DNA from: Trichoplax sp. H2
Taxonomy: Eukaryota; Placozoa; Uniplacotomia; Trichoplacea
NCBI GenBank assembly: GCA_003344405.1
Contig: NOWV01000080.1
Span: forward strand, 1 to 64,000
Direction of reading: 5' to 3'
Length of the DNA: 64,000 nucleotides
Shown here: piece by piece, positions 37,701-49,700 of the stretch
Layout of the letters: each line of letters starts with the position of its first letter
How positions within the stretch are numbered: the stretch's first letter is position 1
The notes under the pieces: generated by a model
What the model was told of the DNA's origin: nothing
The model's input: only the letters and a program-made list of their open reading frames with translations
Database searches by the model: none
Program-made: the position numbers and the translations under genes

Positions 37701-39982
37701 AACGATTAAATTTTGAGAAAGTTACTTCTGGATTATCGCATCATGGAAACGTCCACGCAGAGAACTGTCGAGCTCAATTGTTAAAGATCATCGAAAGTGG
37801 CGATGAAAACTTTAACGTTAAAACGTCATCTCTTATTAATAATATTTGTAAAAAGGTAACCTGATCTGATGAATTGCTAATACATGGATCATACGGACTT
37901 ATTAGTAAGTATATGGAATTATTAAATCAGTAACATTCTCAATATTTGATATGTAGATGGGTGTCGGCATCAATCAATTTATACAACAGTTCTCCAAAGT
38001 ACCTGAAAATGTTGATATTTACCAGGTTAGTTTTGAATGTAAACTTTCTCTTTCGATAATTATAGCAAAGTTAGAAATTTACTTTTAGAAAGAGTTTAAT
38101 AACAATAAAAACTACACACTTCTTGCTAGCTTACTTTATCAGTATTTGTTGTTCGGTTTCAACATTTTGTAAATTTTCTATCCGCAGGCAATTAATCCAT
38201 TATTGCAGTATCTGGATAATAATTTGATTAAACTCAATGAATGTTTATTTGGCGGTGTATTTGACAAGTAAGCATACTATATTAGTAGTATAACTCGGTA
38301 AATGAAATTATTCAACGATCTGTTACTCATTTTGCTGATTTATCGAATTTAGGATTGTGGTTAGGATATTAAATGTTGTCATGGAGAATTTTTGGAGTTT
38401 AGTCAGCGCTAAATCTACGGTATTACTTAGAGAATTTCTAGCATAGATATAAGTTTAATCCATAAATTTGTACCCACAAATATTCTTTCTATTGCATTGG
38501 TTTGATATTGTGTTTCTTAATTAATTACCCTAATATACGGATAGAAACCAGCCAAGTACTACGAAAGACTATGGGACTGCTTGGAAGTAAGCAAATAATA
38601 GCGTATTATCCTAGTACTTTTATATTAGTAATATTGTTTAATTTTTAATATCGCCAAGCAGGTTTTAATTTTTTGATTTAACATTGTTACGTTGCATTTT
38701 AGATTCTGTTGGAGTTCTTCGTAGCTGATGGAAACGGTGTGAAAATGAGTGTTATCTTAAATGATGGCTTTTATTCAGTAAGTTGCTGTGCGGAATAAAA
38801 TGCTACCATTTCTTTAACTACAGCTAACGATGTGACTGTACTTTTAGTAAAATTCTCACATTTTTTAACCGTTTAGATGTCAGTTAGTTATTTAACTAAA
38901 GCCAAATTAGACACTGGAACATTAATTGGCCTATATTTTAAGGATAAATTAGAATATCAGGTATGTTCTCGTTAATAGTTGTGATAGTATCTATTTTTGG
39001 AAACCAAAATTATTTCAATAAAATATGGTACTCTTCTACAAACCCTTGCGTTATTTTCCTTACGGGGCCCTATTGATATTTTTCAAGGCTAAGAAGAAAG
39101 AATTTTATGGCTCACTGACATTTAAAGTTTTTTATTCTTCAACTGCTCAGAGTTTATTCGTTAATGGTTAGTCTCTTAAAACATAGAAACTTCAGAAGCG
39201 TAGGAAATAAATTCTACTGCATACGTATTTACGTTGCTGAACGTAATTTTTTAACCAAAGTATTTTTTTGCACTATAGTAATAAATGCCAAAAATTTGCC
39301 AGTTTTAGACTCCAATGGTAAGTAGAATCAATTCCAAAATAAATATGTAACGTAAGTGCTTCTACCGAAAGTTCATCAATATTGACTATCTTTCAATTTT
39401 TACGTTTACGATTGCTAGGAAAAGCTGATCCGTACGTTACCGTTGAATTATGTCCAAGCCATATCTTTAAATGCGCTGAGAAATCTACTAAAATTGTTAA
39501 GAAAACGTTGGATCCTTATTTTGGAGAAACTTTTACCTTGTTAGTATTTTTATTTATTTAACAAATTGACGAAAAGTTAGATCATAGCATGGCTTTATCA
39601 TATTATACTCAGTTTAGAAGGAAGGTACTAACTAGCCATCCCAATATTTTTAAACCACAGCAATATTAGCGATAAACTTTGTTCATCAACAAATGGAGCT
39701 GTGGTTTTATTTACAGTCATGGATTATAATATATTAAGAAAGAACGATTACGCAGGTGAATGCGCTGTATCTCTCAATAATGTACCAGGTCTAAGCTGGG
39801 ATGAAAATGTACCTGGCATGGGTGCTGATTTACCAGAAATTGAAGTAAATTTAACTCACCCTGATACTTCTGGCGAAATATTTGCAATCTTAAATAGCCG
39901 TACATGTTGTGACAAAGAAGCGATGACTTTTGTTAAGAAACGCATAAGCATGTATGAAGCCGCTCAAGATTCTCTGTCTTAA
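19703..39982 (+). CDS. BAIAP3: BAIAP3/Munc13-4-like C2-MUN-C2 protein, gene A
   Basis: Family members link Ca2+ to SNARE assembly in dense-core vesicle and endosomal traffic. Exons: 19703-19806, 28857-28944, 32213-32311, 32913-33077, 33335-33362, 33494-33532, 33616-33895, 34026-34070, 34143-34220, 34294-34381, 34520-34627, 34769-34855, 34957-35066, 35182-35293, 35448-35572, 35679-35766, 35999-36055, 36288-36385, 36482-36530, 36632-36898, 37038-37181, 37446-37547, 37643-37855, 37957-38025, 38188-38267, 38353-38419, 38545-38586, 38703-38777, 38877-38960, 39088-39166, 39279-39317, 39419-39539, 39661-39982. Phases agree; 1183 residues. C2A (about 155-375) has loop-1 acidic residues in AKDVNGYSDP and loop 3 in DMWDHDDD, plus a Lys/Ser-rich insertion before [11 protein letters not shown] helical MUN region fills about 430-990, including [14 protein letters not shown]2B (about 1000-1140) has [13 protein letters not shown] but VMDYN where D-x-D is usual. 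C2A and the C-terminal [10 protein letters not shown] resemble BAIAP3 more than UNC13D. Exon 1 (start [10 protein letters not shown]) is joined over a 9-kb intron by phase only. Confidence 0.92.
19807..28856 (+). other. 9-kb first intron of gene A
   Basis: The intron has donor GTTAGC and acceptor TTCTAG, and compatible phase on both sides, but is far longer than the others in this gene. It is AT-rich with no recognised gene. It contains a 33-bp-arm hairpin (25214-25283) and a diverged repeat pair starting near 26119 and 26244. Enhancers or an undetected small gene cannot be excluded. Confidence 0.6.
25214..25283. repeat. Near-perfect hairpin, 33-bp arms, 4-nt loop
   Basis: The arms at 25214-25246 and 25251-25283 pair with two mismatches around the loop AAAA. 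A transcript would form a long tight hairpin. It could be a relic of a foldback element or a source of small RNA. The tiny loop and near-perfect stem are unlike most animal microRNA precursors. Confidence 0.85.
28945..32212 (+). other. Intron 2 of gene A
   Basis: AT-rich intron of 3.3 kb. It holds a diverged repeat pair beginning TTCCATTCTCAAA at about 30623 and 30677, and an isolated tRNA A-box-like word TGGCTTAGTTGG near 31938. No gene was recognised. Confidence 0.6.
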
Positions 39983-42551
39983 ATTTATTGGTATTTATCG
40001 ATTTATTCGCACAGATTAATCTAATAGTGTAGTCAAGATTCATCCATGGTAATGTGTGCAACTGTGCATTCATGTTCGTATATTGTTATTATAATTATAT
40101 ATTATTGATTTATTTGTGTTCTGTCTTGTGGTACATAATTAGAGGATTTGCTATAACACTGTTTTACAATAGTATCTGTTCAAGATGGCATATAAGCAAC
40201 CATTTTTGAAGTTAAATTACTTTCAGGAGAGCTATTATTTTATAATGTTTTGACAGGCTTAACTGGACAATTTGTGGTAATTCATAGAGCTGTTAAATAT
40301 TGACATGAATAAGTCGGTCGTGATTGTCTTTTATCCGATATGATTAAATTCCACGTAAAATAGAAATGTAGAAGGTAATACTCACGATTTATTTGAGATT
40401 CAAGTAAATACATCATAGTATAACTGCTACCTGATAATGTGTATTTACTGTTACTTATTAGGAAATGTGGGAAGTATTTTAGTTGCTCACGATAGTAACA
40501 TATTAGCTGATTTCTAAGTAATCGTAGTAGTTCTCTATATGTGCTGCAAGCTATTAGATTGCCAGTTAGCTAACGTACTATTATCTTTCAGTACTACTAC
40601 ATGATATGACTATTTAGACCATTGCTTTTCCCAATTCCATTAATAAAAGTTACAGAAGTTAGTGAGTATGAGCCTAGAGAATTTTATAGCTATTGAAGAA
40701 ATCTTGTATTTCTGGGTATTAGCGCTTCTAGCTTGTATAATTCGTGAATATCGTGATTGAAAATAGCTATGCTTTTAGCTACAAAATAAATTGCTGACTA
40801 AAAAATTCAACCTCATGCTTTAAACAATGATGTAGCGTAAATTATACTAGATAAAATAAACTATATAAATTAATCTACTGTTACGAATACATGGTACATG
40901 TGTTACACTCGATATACACAGCTAATTCGATGAACTCCTTAGATTTTCTAGTCTATATTGACTTTAAAGAAGCCTCATGGATAATTTGAAGATTCTCTGC
41001 CGCACATGATCATTGAAAATCAGTCTTCGCTTATTGTATGACTATCTACATGAAAAGCAAGTATTGGTTATCAACTCGGATACTGCACTCTGAATATTTT
41101 ATCTTCTCCGTTACCTAGTTTGCCAGATATTAGTAGATTTTGTTATTGCTTGCTAAAATTTACAAAATTAGCTCGAGTAGGATAATTTCGTGCAATCTTA
41201 GAACATTTATGTCTGACTAAGGTAGTAGTAACCTCCAAATGAACAATGAGCGAATAACTAATCTTGAATTTCTTTAAAAGAAATTCACTTTATTAAACGA
41301 TTGGATGGAAATTGATTAGATGAATAAACAATTAATTTAATGTATACAAAATACTAATAATTAAGGTACTACGTTTGACTAAATCAAGGTATCTAATATA
41401 ATATTTGCTGGCTGGTATTTCTATTACAACTAGTAGTCATTTTTTTACAAGACTAGAAAAACTGGCTAGAAAGCACCAATTTGTTGTCAGAATTCTAAAC
41501 GACTAAAATCGAAGTTTATGCCTAGATAATGGCATAAATATATAGTAGACTATCAGAAGCACAGCCATAGTTCTAATATTCCTATACGAATATTGAATTT
41601 AAAGTTGAATTAGATTGCCTTTGCCTATTTTTGCATTATGAGGTAATCATCTGATTTGAATTGCATCTGCTCTATTAAAGGGATCTTTAGGGCTACCGAA
41701 TTCCAATCGTTACTAAGCGACAGTATCTATAACTTCTACATAGCTAGATATTGCCATGATCAAATAAGCGGAGTAAAAGAATTTCTAGTTGATCTCTTTC
41801 AATCTATCAACTCTATCAAGAAAAGTATTTAAAAAAGTATTTAGAAACTAAAAGGGCGGTAATTATATTATCCGTATACGGGACAACCTATGTAAATAAT
41901 ATTATGTAATTTTCCGCATTATTATTGACCAATCTTTGCAACATGCTTAATATTTATTATTTTTTTTATACAATATCAAACAATATGCAATTAAATGTTC
42001 ATAAGATGAATTTATAATTATACAGTTAATAAAGCAGGTTAGATAGCCTTGGGAGTAATTCGATAAATAGCTTTTAATGTAGTGCTTCCAGTCTATCAAT
42101 TCAATTATGGAAACTGCTGGTGCTGTGTTTAAAAGCTATATAGAGGCTCTAGCTATTTGTATAGAAATACTGAAAGGGTCAAATTTATAGATTTCTTCAT
42201 ATTAACAGGTCTATGAGTAATAGCAAGTAAAATTTTTAATTAAAAATTCATCTTAGTTTGATCGTTATATAGATATCCACCCTTTTAAATCCTTATAGGA
42301 AGCAGATCTTTCTTTAGGTATGGATTACGGTAGGCGATAGCATTGACCAGTTCCTTTTTGTTGGCCGGCTGCAGTAATGAAAGTAAAAGATGTAAATGCT
42401 TTTAGTTATTCGTTCAATGATGAACTAGAGTTAGAGTGAAAGAATCACTTTTAAACACTACACAAAGTTAGCGTTTTGATTGACAACAATCGTATATCCT
42501 ATGTAGTCGTTGTAACTCTTAATAATACTATTCGTTAAATACGATGATGAA

Positions 42552-42674
42552 TTGATATATACGCGTACAGTATATACAAAATTTCGTTAACTGGTCGTTT
42601 TTATTGATATATATATATATGTACATACGTACAGTAGTGTCAGTATATAAAATTTCGTTAAGTGGTCGTTTTTA
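42552..42674. repeat. Tandem duplication with TA-rich insert
   Basis: Copies at 42552-42603 and 42604-42674 share TTGATATATA and AAAATTTCGTTAA(C/G)TGGTCGTTTTTA. The second contains a longer (TA)n run. A more diverged relative lies near 43083-43137. Confidence 0.75.
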
Positions 42675-44290
42675 TTTCATCAAGTGGAACGAGGAGAGAA
42701 ATTTCATACCTGTAAATAGGACTGTAACTTTAGGATTACATTCATAAATTCCATTTGTGACATCGTTTAATAGCCTCAATACTACTACGTTAGATTCGTA
42801 GATTAACAATTTTACGGTCTTAGATCGACTTAAATTCTATAACGGTATTGTAATAACCACACTAACTAATTGGACACAGTCTATAAGCTATCAGTCTCAG
42901 CTCTAGTACTTCGTAAAGGAGCGAATACCTTACTTCACCGTTTCGTCATCAGCCACAGCCCACTAACATACTTTATTCCATGCAAACTAACACACATCGC
43001 GGCCGAAATTGCAATCTTACGGTACAGCATTAACGTGTCTTATTTAGCTGTTATAGTCATTATTAGTACTTTCGTTTAAATATGGCGATAAATTTATATA
43101 GAGAGATACAAAATTTCGGTGATTAGCTGTTTTTAGTGTACCTTATGAATCAAGAAGGCTTTATTTTAGTCGTATAGGCGGATAACTTAAGGATTTCATT
43201 TGCAACCTTGCGATCATTAATACACATGACTATAAATTCTGAATTGAATTTTAATTTATTCTTTTATGCTTGCATCATAATGGAAATTAAATCGTAATTA
43301 TTTCTATCTATACTGTTATTTTATAAACATGTTGGGGGTAATTCTATCATCTAAAATTAGCAATAACGCCCTGTTAGTGATGAAGGAGCGGTATGTAACC
43401 TCGACAAAGCTTTTCGCCACATGCTATTATTTATCATTTCATCTCTTTTACTTATCTTATATAGCACCTACAATCAGCTATTTTCGTGGTCATCCAATAG
43501 TAAATTTCAACACTGTTTAAGATCAAGTCGATTACTAATTCAATAATAAAGCTATTTTAATGCTAATCCGAGTTGCCACCATGGCGACGTGGGTGTTACA
43601 GCACATCGGTGGCATAATTAACTTGTTATTGATGAGGTCAACCCTGTAGATGCTTTGCAATCTTAGCTTTCTAATAATTATAATCAGCCAGTATTAAGGT
43701 TTACTCTTCTTGGTCTTTTGCCTCGAGTGATAGGTGAAGAATAATCAACGTTTCCACTACCAAATTCATCATGTACCGAACGGCGTTGGCATCGACTCAT
43801 ACTCGAAGACAGCTGGTAAATAAATACGAATAGCCATAAAGTTAAAATAGTATGACATTATGATTATCGCTTTTGATGGAATTGAATGTTGAACGCGAAT
43901 TAGAGACGAAATAGGAGATAGTAAATGATAGTCTATTGCAGTCATGATGCAAAGATTTAAGCAATTTTTTATTGACTCTTCATGATTCCCAGCCAGGGGA
44001 GGGGGCTTGGAAATAGCCTGGGAATTCAAGTCAAAGTTTGTAAAATTGATCATGCTTACATAAATCCTTTACTGAATCCTTGCTGGGCAGAAGCAGTTAA
44101 AACTATAGTTCTAATGCTATTACAAATAGATGAATTCGTTACCGGTTTTATTGTAGTAATCGCCATATGACTGACGTTTTAGTGCCTTCTGATTGTTTAT
44201 TTATGAGTAAAATCGATTGATGACGACTAGTTAGGAATAGATTGGAAACTTTTCGTGGAGAAGCATAGAGTAATAGTGCCTATGAAAACT

Positions 44291-44504
44291 GGATTAGACT
44301 CATTCTAAATCCTTTTTCGACCTAGCCGTTAAATGATAAGTTTATTGCCATTATCTTTCAGTTAGTCGCAATAAATCATAACTAGTGTAATGTAACTAAA
44401 GTTCGTTGGATTAGTCCCTATCTAAATCCCTTTAGGACATCACCATTCAATGACAGATTTATTGTGACTATTTTTTAAGCCATCGCAATATATAAGTACG
44501 ATTA
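44291..44504. repeat. Diverged tandem duplication, ~117-bp period
   Basis: GGATTAGACTCATTCTAAATCC at about 44290 and GGATTAGTCCCTATCTAAATCC at about 44407 begin two related stretches. Both continue to a conserved GTCGCAATA or ATCGCAATA word. There is no coding frame. Confidence 0.65.
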
Positions 44505-46189
44505 CAATTTAGATAATGTTAGTTAAAATAGTCTCCTTAAATCATGACTAGAACATTGGAGCCTATCATTTACGATAATTATAATTATACGGTACCCATT
44601 TATCATGTGGTGCTCGATAATGACGAATCCAAAATAACTAGGAATGATCGTTAAGCAGTAATGATACTTTTGCGAGTCTATTTCCTGGATTTCTTTTTAA
44701 CTTTGTATCTAATACTATCATAACTTTTAGTAGACCATCAAATTCATTAAGAATGGTACTTTTTAACTAATGACTCATAAAAAAGTTATAATACCAATCT
44801 TGAAGCTCAATTTAGTACAAATGATTGGTCGTAGCAATTTGAGTATGGCCATGAGATTGCCATAAAAGTGACCATGTTCATGCCATATATATTTTTAATT
44901 TCTGCGTTCCCTTTCCACGCTGCAAAATACGAATCATTCTATCACTACCAAAGAGCTAAAGATGGCTTAAATTACCATTAGCTGTAATTTGGCAAATTAT
45001 TCCCAATCAAGGATCTAATAAAATGTTAAAGGCGTAATCATGGAACTTAGAGCTCTACTTCATTATCGGTACTCTTTAGTTTATATTAATCATTTATTTT
45101 ATTAATATCCAACCTCCATTTAGTTAATAAAGACAATTTATTAATTTTAATGGCAAATAAGTTGTTTTAACAGCTATATCATTTCGAACACTAGTTATTT
45201 CTTTAACCAAGTCATTCAATTTCATCTTATCTAAGACTATTTCTGCTTCACGTGGAGGTTATTAGTGATAGCTTGCATCAAGATTTGGTTCATTCATGCC
45301 GGGAATGGCGGTACTTGCATTAAGTTAACCGTGAAAAAGTTAGCATTAATACAGTAGTTAATTTAAGAAGAGTTATTTTCTGATTCCTTAACAATGGTAG
45401 AATAGTCAATTTCAGACAAACTATTTCTGATTCTTTAGCAATGATATGGTAGTCTGTTTCAAAGGAGCTATTTCTGATTTTATCATGGCGTCGCTTAACA
45501 CTATGATATAGCACTTTGAGGGAAAGGTGTTTGTGACTGCTACCGTAAGAAATGGGAGATCTTGTAGAGGTGAAAGGAAATCATTATCAACCTCCAATAA
45601 GTAATGTACCAGTTGCAGACTAAAAGTATCAGATTAAATTCAGTTTCATCGATTGGATGGAGATAATTGCATCGAAGATAGTGAAGAAAATTGTCTATAA
45701 CATCTGTTAATTTTAATTGTTACCTTATTACTTCACGGATATTAGTCGTAATATAACAACGATGAAGTCAAGGATAAAGCATAATTAATCCAGTCGGTAC
45801 ACTTTCAAATGCTTCCATGTGCATTATAAAATTAGCGAACCTTAATAACCAAAGGAATTATCTAGTCTATTAAGGCTTTAAAAGTAATGTCTATTCTTAG
45901 GATTAACAGCATACGATACATCATTTCGATAAGTTAGCTATTTATTGTTACCGCCCAAAACTGAGCAGTATTAAGATTTAAAATTCTTACATATAGTCAC
46001 TAGTATAAGAGATAGCATTAATTCATGGTTCGAGATTTATAGTTTGTAGCAAAGTTAAGTATTTAGCTTTAAGTGTAAATAGTATCAACAGAACTGAGAC
46101 GAAACGAAGAAATAGAAAGCCATTGTAGGGCCAAAAAATTGTCACTTTTTATGTAATAATCATAATTCAAATTTGTTGCCTGTAACAAT

Positions 46190-46736
46190 GAAATTTCATT
46201 TTTTAAAGGATCTGTTAAGGGATACGATGATTGAGCTATTTAATTAAGACTATCCTTTAGATAATTATGCCAGAGCATTTCATTTTTGTAAGGATCATCT
46301 AAGATCGACGATACTTGAGCTACTGAATAAAATTTATGCTCTAGTTAATCAATAAGATAAGATATTTTATTTTTGCAAGAATCAATCAAGGGCTACTTTA
46401 GCCGAGCTATTTAAGTCCATTAACTTTATGCTTTAGCTAATTAAGACAGGATACTTCATTTTGCAACTATCAACTAAGATCGATAATGCTTGAGCTACTT
46501 AATGAACTTGCGATTCGATATTTCATTTTACTCATGATCAGCTCAGAACGGTGATAACTGAGATCTAACTTTATACTTTTAGCTAATTAGGATACACTAT
46601 TTCATTTTGCATGGATTAGCTGTGATCGATGATATTTGAGTTACTTAGCTATATTTATGCTTGAGCTAATTGTCGTAGAACATTACATTTTTTATGGATT
46701 AATAGCAACCGATAATAACTGAGCTCATTCGTTGAC
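46190..46736. repeat. Degenerate minisatellite, ~70-90-bp units, just 5' of gene B exon 3
   Basis: About seven diverged units each begin TTTCATTTT (or close) and contain a GATCGA/GATAATGCTTGAGCTA-like core and a TTTATGCTTTAGCTAATTA-like end. Starts are near 46196, 46278, 46365, 46454, 46521, 46600 and 46683. The last unit runs to the exon 3 acceptor, so the repeat supplies part of the splice context. Confidence 0.75.
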
Positions 46737-46739
46737 TAG

Positions 46740-49700
46740 GTTGCAGGACATTTTAATCAAAAATTGCCACAGCCAACACCTGTTGAATCGTCAGATCCAG
46801 TCAGCCTTCAACTTCAAAACTTAACCCTTAAACAGGTTAGCCATAAAAATCCATCAAATCGTCTGCATATTACCAGGCTTTGCCATTTGTAATTTTGGAT
46901 TCTACATCGTCGAATTATGCGTATCAATACTATTTAAAACTAATATGCATTTGCTTATATTTAATTAATGTCTTGGATTAACTACAAGTGGAATAGTTTT
47001 TGCGGTCAAATCCTCTATACTCTAGTTCATCGATTTGACAACTTAAGTCAAAAGCAATCTACTACGGAGCTATTTGATTACCTTCAAAAAGTCTTTCGGC
47101 TAAGCCAAGATGACTTTATAAAGCTTGTGGAAGAAGCTAAAGGCCGTTCAGTAAGTATTAATCATCTTTTAATTTCTATACGCCTATGCAGCCAGAAGTA
47201 AATGTCCATGATGGTCTTATAATAACCTAAAATTACCGCACCAACTTTAGAAATGATATTATAGATATTTTTAGATCTTCTATCAAGCTTCCGTTAAGCT
47301 TGTAAAAATTGAATAGTTAAATTCTGATTTTTGATTCAACAATAATTAATTTCCATATCTTATTGTTCTCTAGGCTCCAAAGTGCTTGGTCAAAGTCGAT
47401 GGTAAGTTATTTAATTAACGGAATTAGCAATAAAGGGCTATTTCAATTTATAACATCGAATATCCTTCGTACGTCCAATTTAGTTCACAGTGCTAGAGAT
47501 TTGGAAGCAAAAGATGTGGATGGTAAAGTACAATTATTTCGCATGACAGCCAGTAGCAATCATTCTAGGTCCTTGGCCATTAATTACCAGTTTCTCCAAA
47601 TTTTAGGTTATAGTGATCCATTTTGCATGCTTGGTATTATTAATAGCACTCATATAGAATCGAAGAAACCGCTCTTTTCATCGCGTGGCGATAAGGAATC
47701 AACTTTAAGGAAGAAAGCGAAAGAAAAGAAATTTAGAAGAAGTTTAAGCACTGATATATCAAGATCGTCTAGTCTTGCTGCTAATGATCTCTATGGTGGT
47801 AAAATTTTAATGACAACAATCCAATACGATACGTTAAATCCTACCTGGAACGAATCGTTTGAATTGTAAGTGATCATAAAATGGAGATGCTGAGAACTAA
47901 TTTGCTCATTTGTATGTATTTTACTGACAATATGGCTTCTTCATTTCGCATTTTTAAAAATAGCGAAGTAGATTCTATTGAAAATCAGTTCTTGCACATC
48001 GATGTATGGTATGTTTGGCCGAGCTATATATTACAGGATGACTAGTTTTCTTTAAAAAGTTATGAGCATGCCGAATGTTAAATAATCTGGTTGTAAACTT
48101 ATCTTAGGGATTATGATGACGATATTAGTATTTTGGACGTGGCTAAACAGGTGACTAAAATTAAAGGCGTTGCAGGGATTAATCGGTAATATTATTTTGC
48201 AAGTTTCTCATATACTTAATCCATAATTAGATGATCAGTGTTATTAAAGTATTTTATTTTTGTTTAGCTACTTTAAAGAGATTGCACAAATGATATCCTT
48301 AGAGAGTGGAGCAAGTAGCGATGATTTCTTAGGCTGCATTGATATTCCACTTTCGGTGAGTATGCAGAGATATTTCTTTCATCCATCGTACTACTAAGAA
48401 AAGAACTACTTCTAAAAATTCCTGATTCTATTACATATGAGCCATATCTACACTTTGAACAGTCTAATTTACCATGCTACTTATCATAGCGAAATAAGGC
48501 TTAAAAGCGATCATCTTTAATTCATTAGCCCTTTTATTGCGTTATATTTTAAGGATGTATTCAGCTATCTTCTAGCAGTTTCTAAGTATTATTGTTGCTA
48601 ATTCATCAATCATTCGTTATTGATTAAGTTACAGTTTAAGCTGCATGCAGACATTTTCTAGCAGCTATGAGTACTAGTGGTATTTCATCAATTAACCTTA
48701 ATTCATGAGGTTTTACTTTAGGCTGCATTCACTCAAGTTGCAGCAGCTTATAAGCAATACTGATACAATTTCATCTATAACCTCTCATTACATACGATTC
48801 TATTTAAGTTAAAGCAGTATCAGCTATCTTCCAGCAGTTTATGAGTAATATTGATACAATTTTATCAATCAGTCTTTATTATACTTATAATTCTACCTAA
48901 GGTAGTGTTCAGCTATCTTCCAGTAGCCTATGGAAAAATTGATATTATTCGATAAGATGAGAAAGTAATTAAGGTATCGATACTTAGTTGATCGTTCTTC
49001 TCTTTAGTACAGATGAATTTACTCATGAGAGCTTTAGCTCGGAAAGATATTAATTATAGCCTAGAAGCTAGCCTTTGATGAATCAGTAGTCTGCATAATT
49101 GAGTTAACTAACATAATTATTTTACTGAAGCTCATTATTACCGCAGAAAATGTGCAATGCAAATGTGCTATGCAACTTATCTAGCTAACCTATTATTCCA
49201 TATTCAAATTCCTCAGTTACAGTGAGAATCTACTGACTTCAATAATTGAATACCACTAGTACTTGAAGATAAAATTGTTTATGAGTAGTTATACGCTTTG
49301 CTGATATTTAATCGAGTCATCATTTTGTTTTCAATCCCGTATCTTAGAAAGTACCTGCTTTTGGAACAGAAGGGTGGTACGATCTCGAGGCTCGATCTAA
49401 AAAATCGAATGTCAAGGGGCAATGCCATCTGCATATTCAATTTATCATGTCAAAGGTAAATCCTGATAGAAATCTTAGCTTCAGAATCCATCTTAAGGTT
49501 AAGTAGCAAGATAGAAATTGATTAATATTCTTTCGGTAGGACACTATTCCAGGAAATTACAGTCCAAAAGAATTTTACACAGCTATTTATACCAAAATTG
49601 CATCATATGAAGCTGAACAATATTGTGTAAGTGGCTTAACAAGATTGTTGTAATTTTACAGCTATAGCAATAATTCTTCTTATAGGAAATTTTTAGTGGA

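Larger units (their letters stand above)
39983..46189. other. Region between genes A and B, including unresolved 5' exons of B
   Basis: This should contain the 3' UTR of gene A (AATAAA at 40642-40647 is one candidate) and the promoter and first exon or exons of gene B, which were not located. Diverged duplications are present at 42552-42674 and 44291-44504, with a weaker set near 45365-45490. None of the open frames resembles a known family. Confidence 0.5.

Noticed and set aside
43581-43647. ATG in a strong Kozak context (GCCACCATGG) with a short frame MATWVLQHIGG
   Set aside because: The frame ends after about 22 codons with no suitable donor in the right phase to join gene B exon 3.
46020-46040. 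GGTTCGA word resembling a tRNA B box
   Set aside because: There is no A box or acceptor stem at the right distance.
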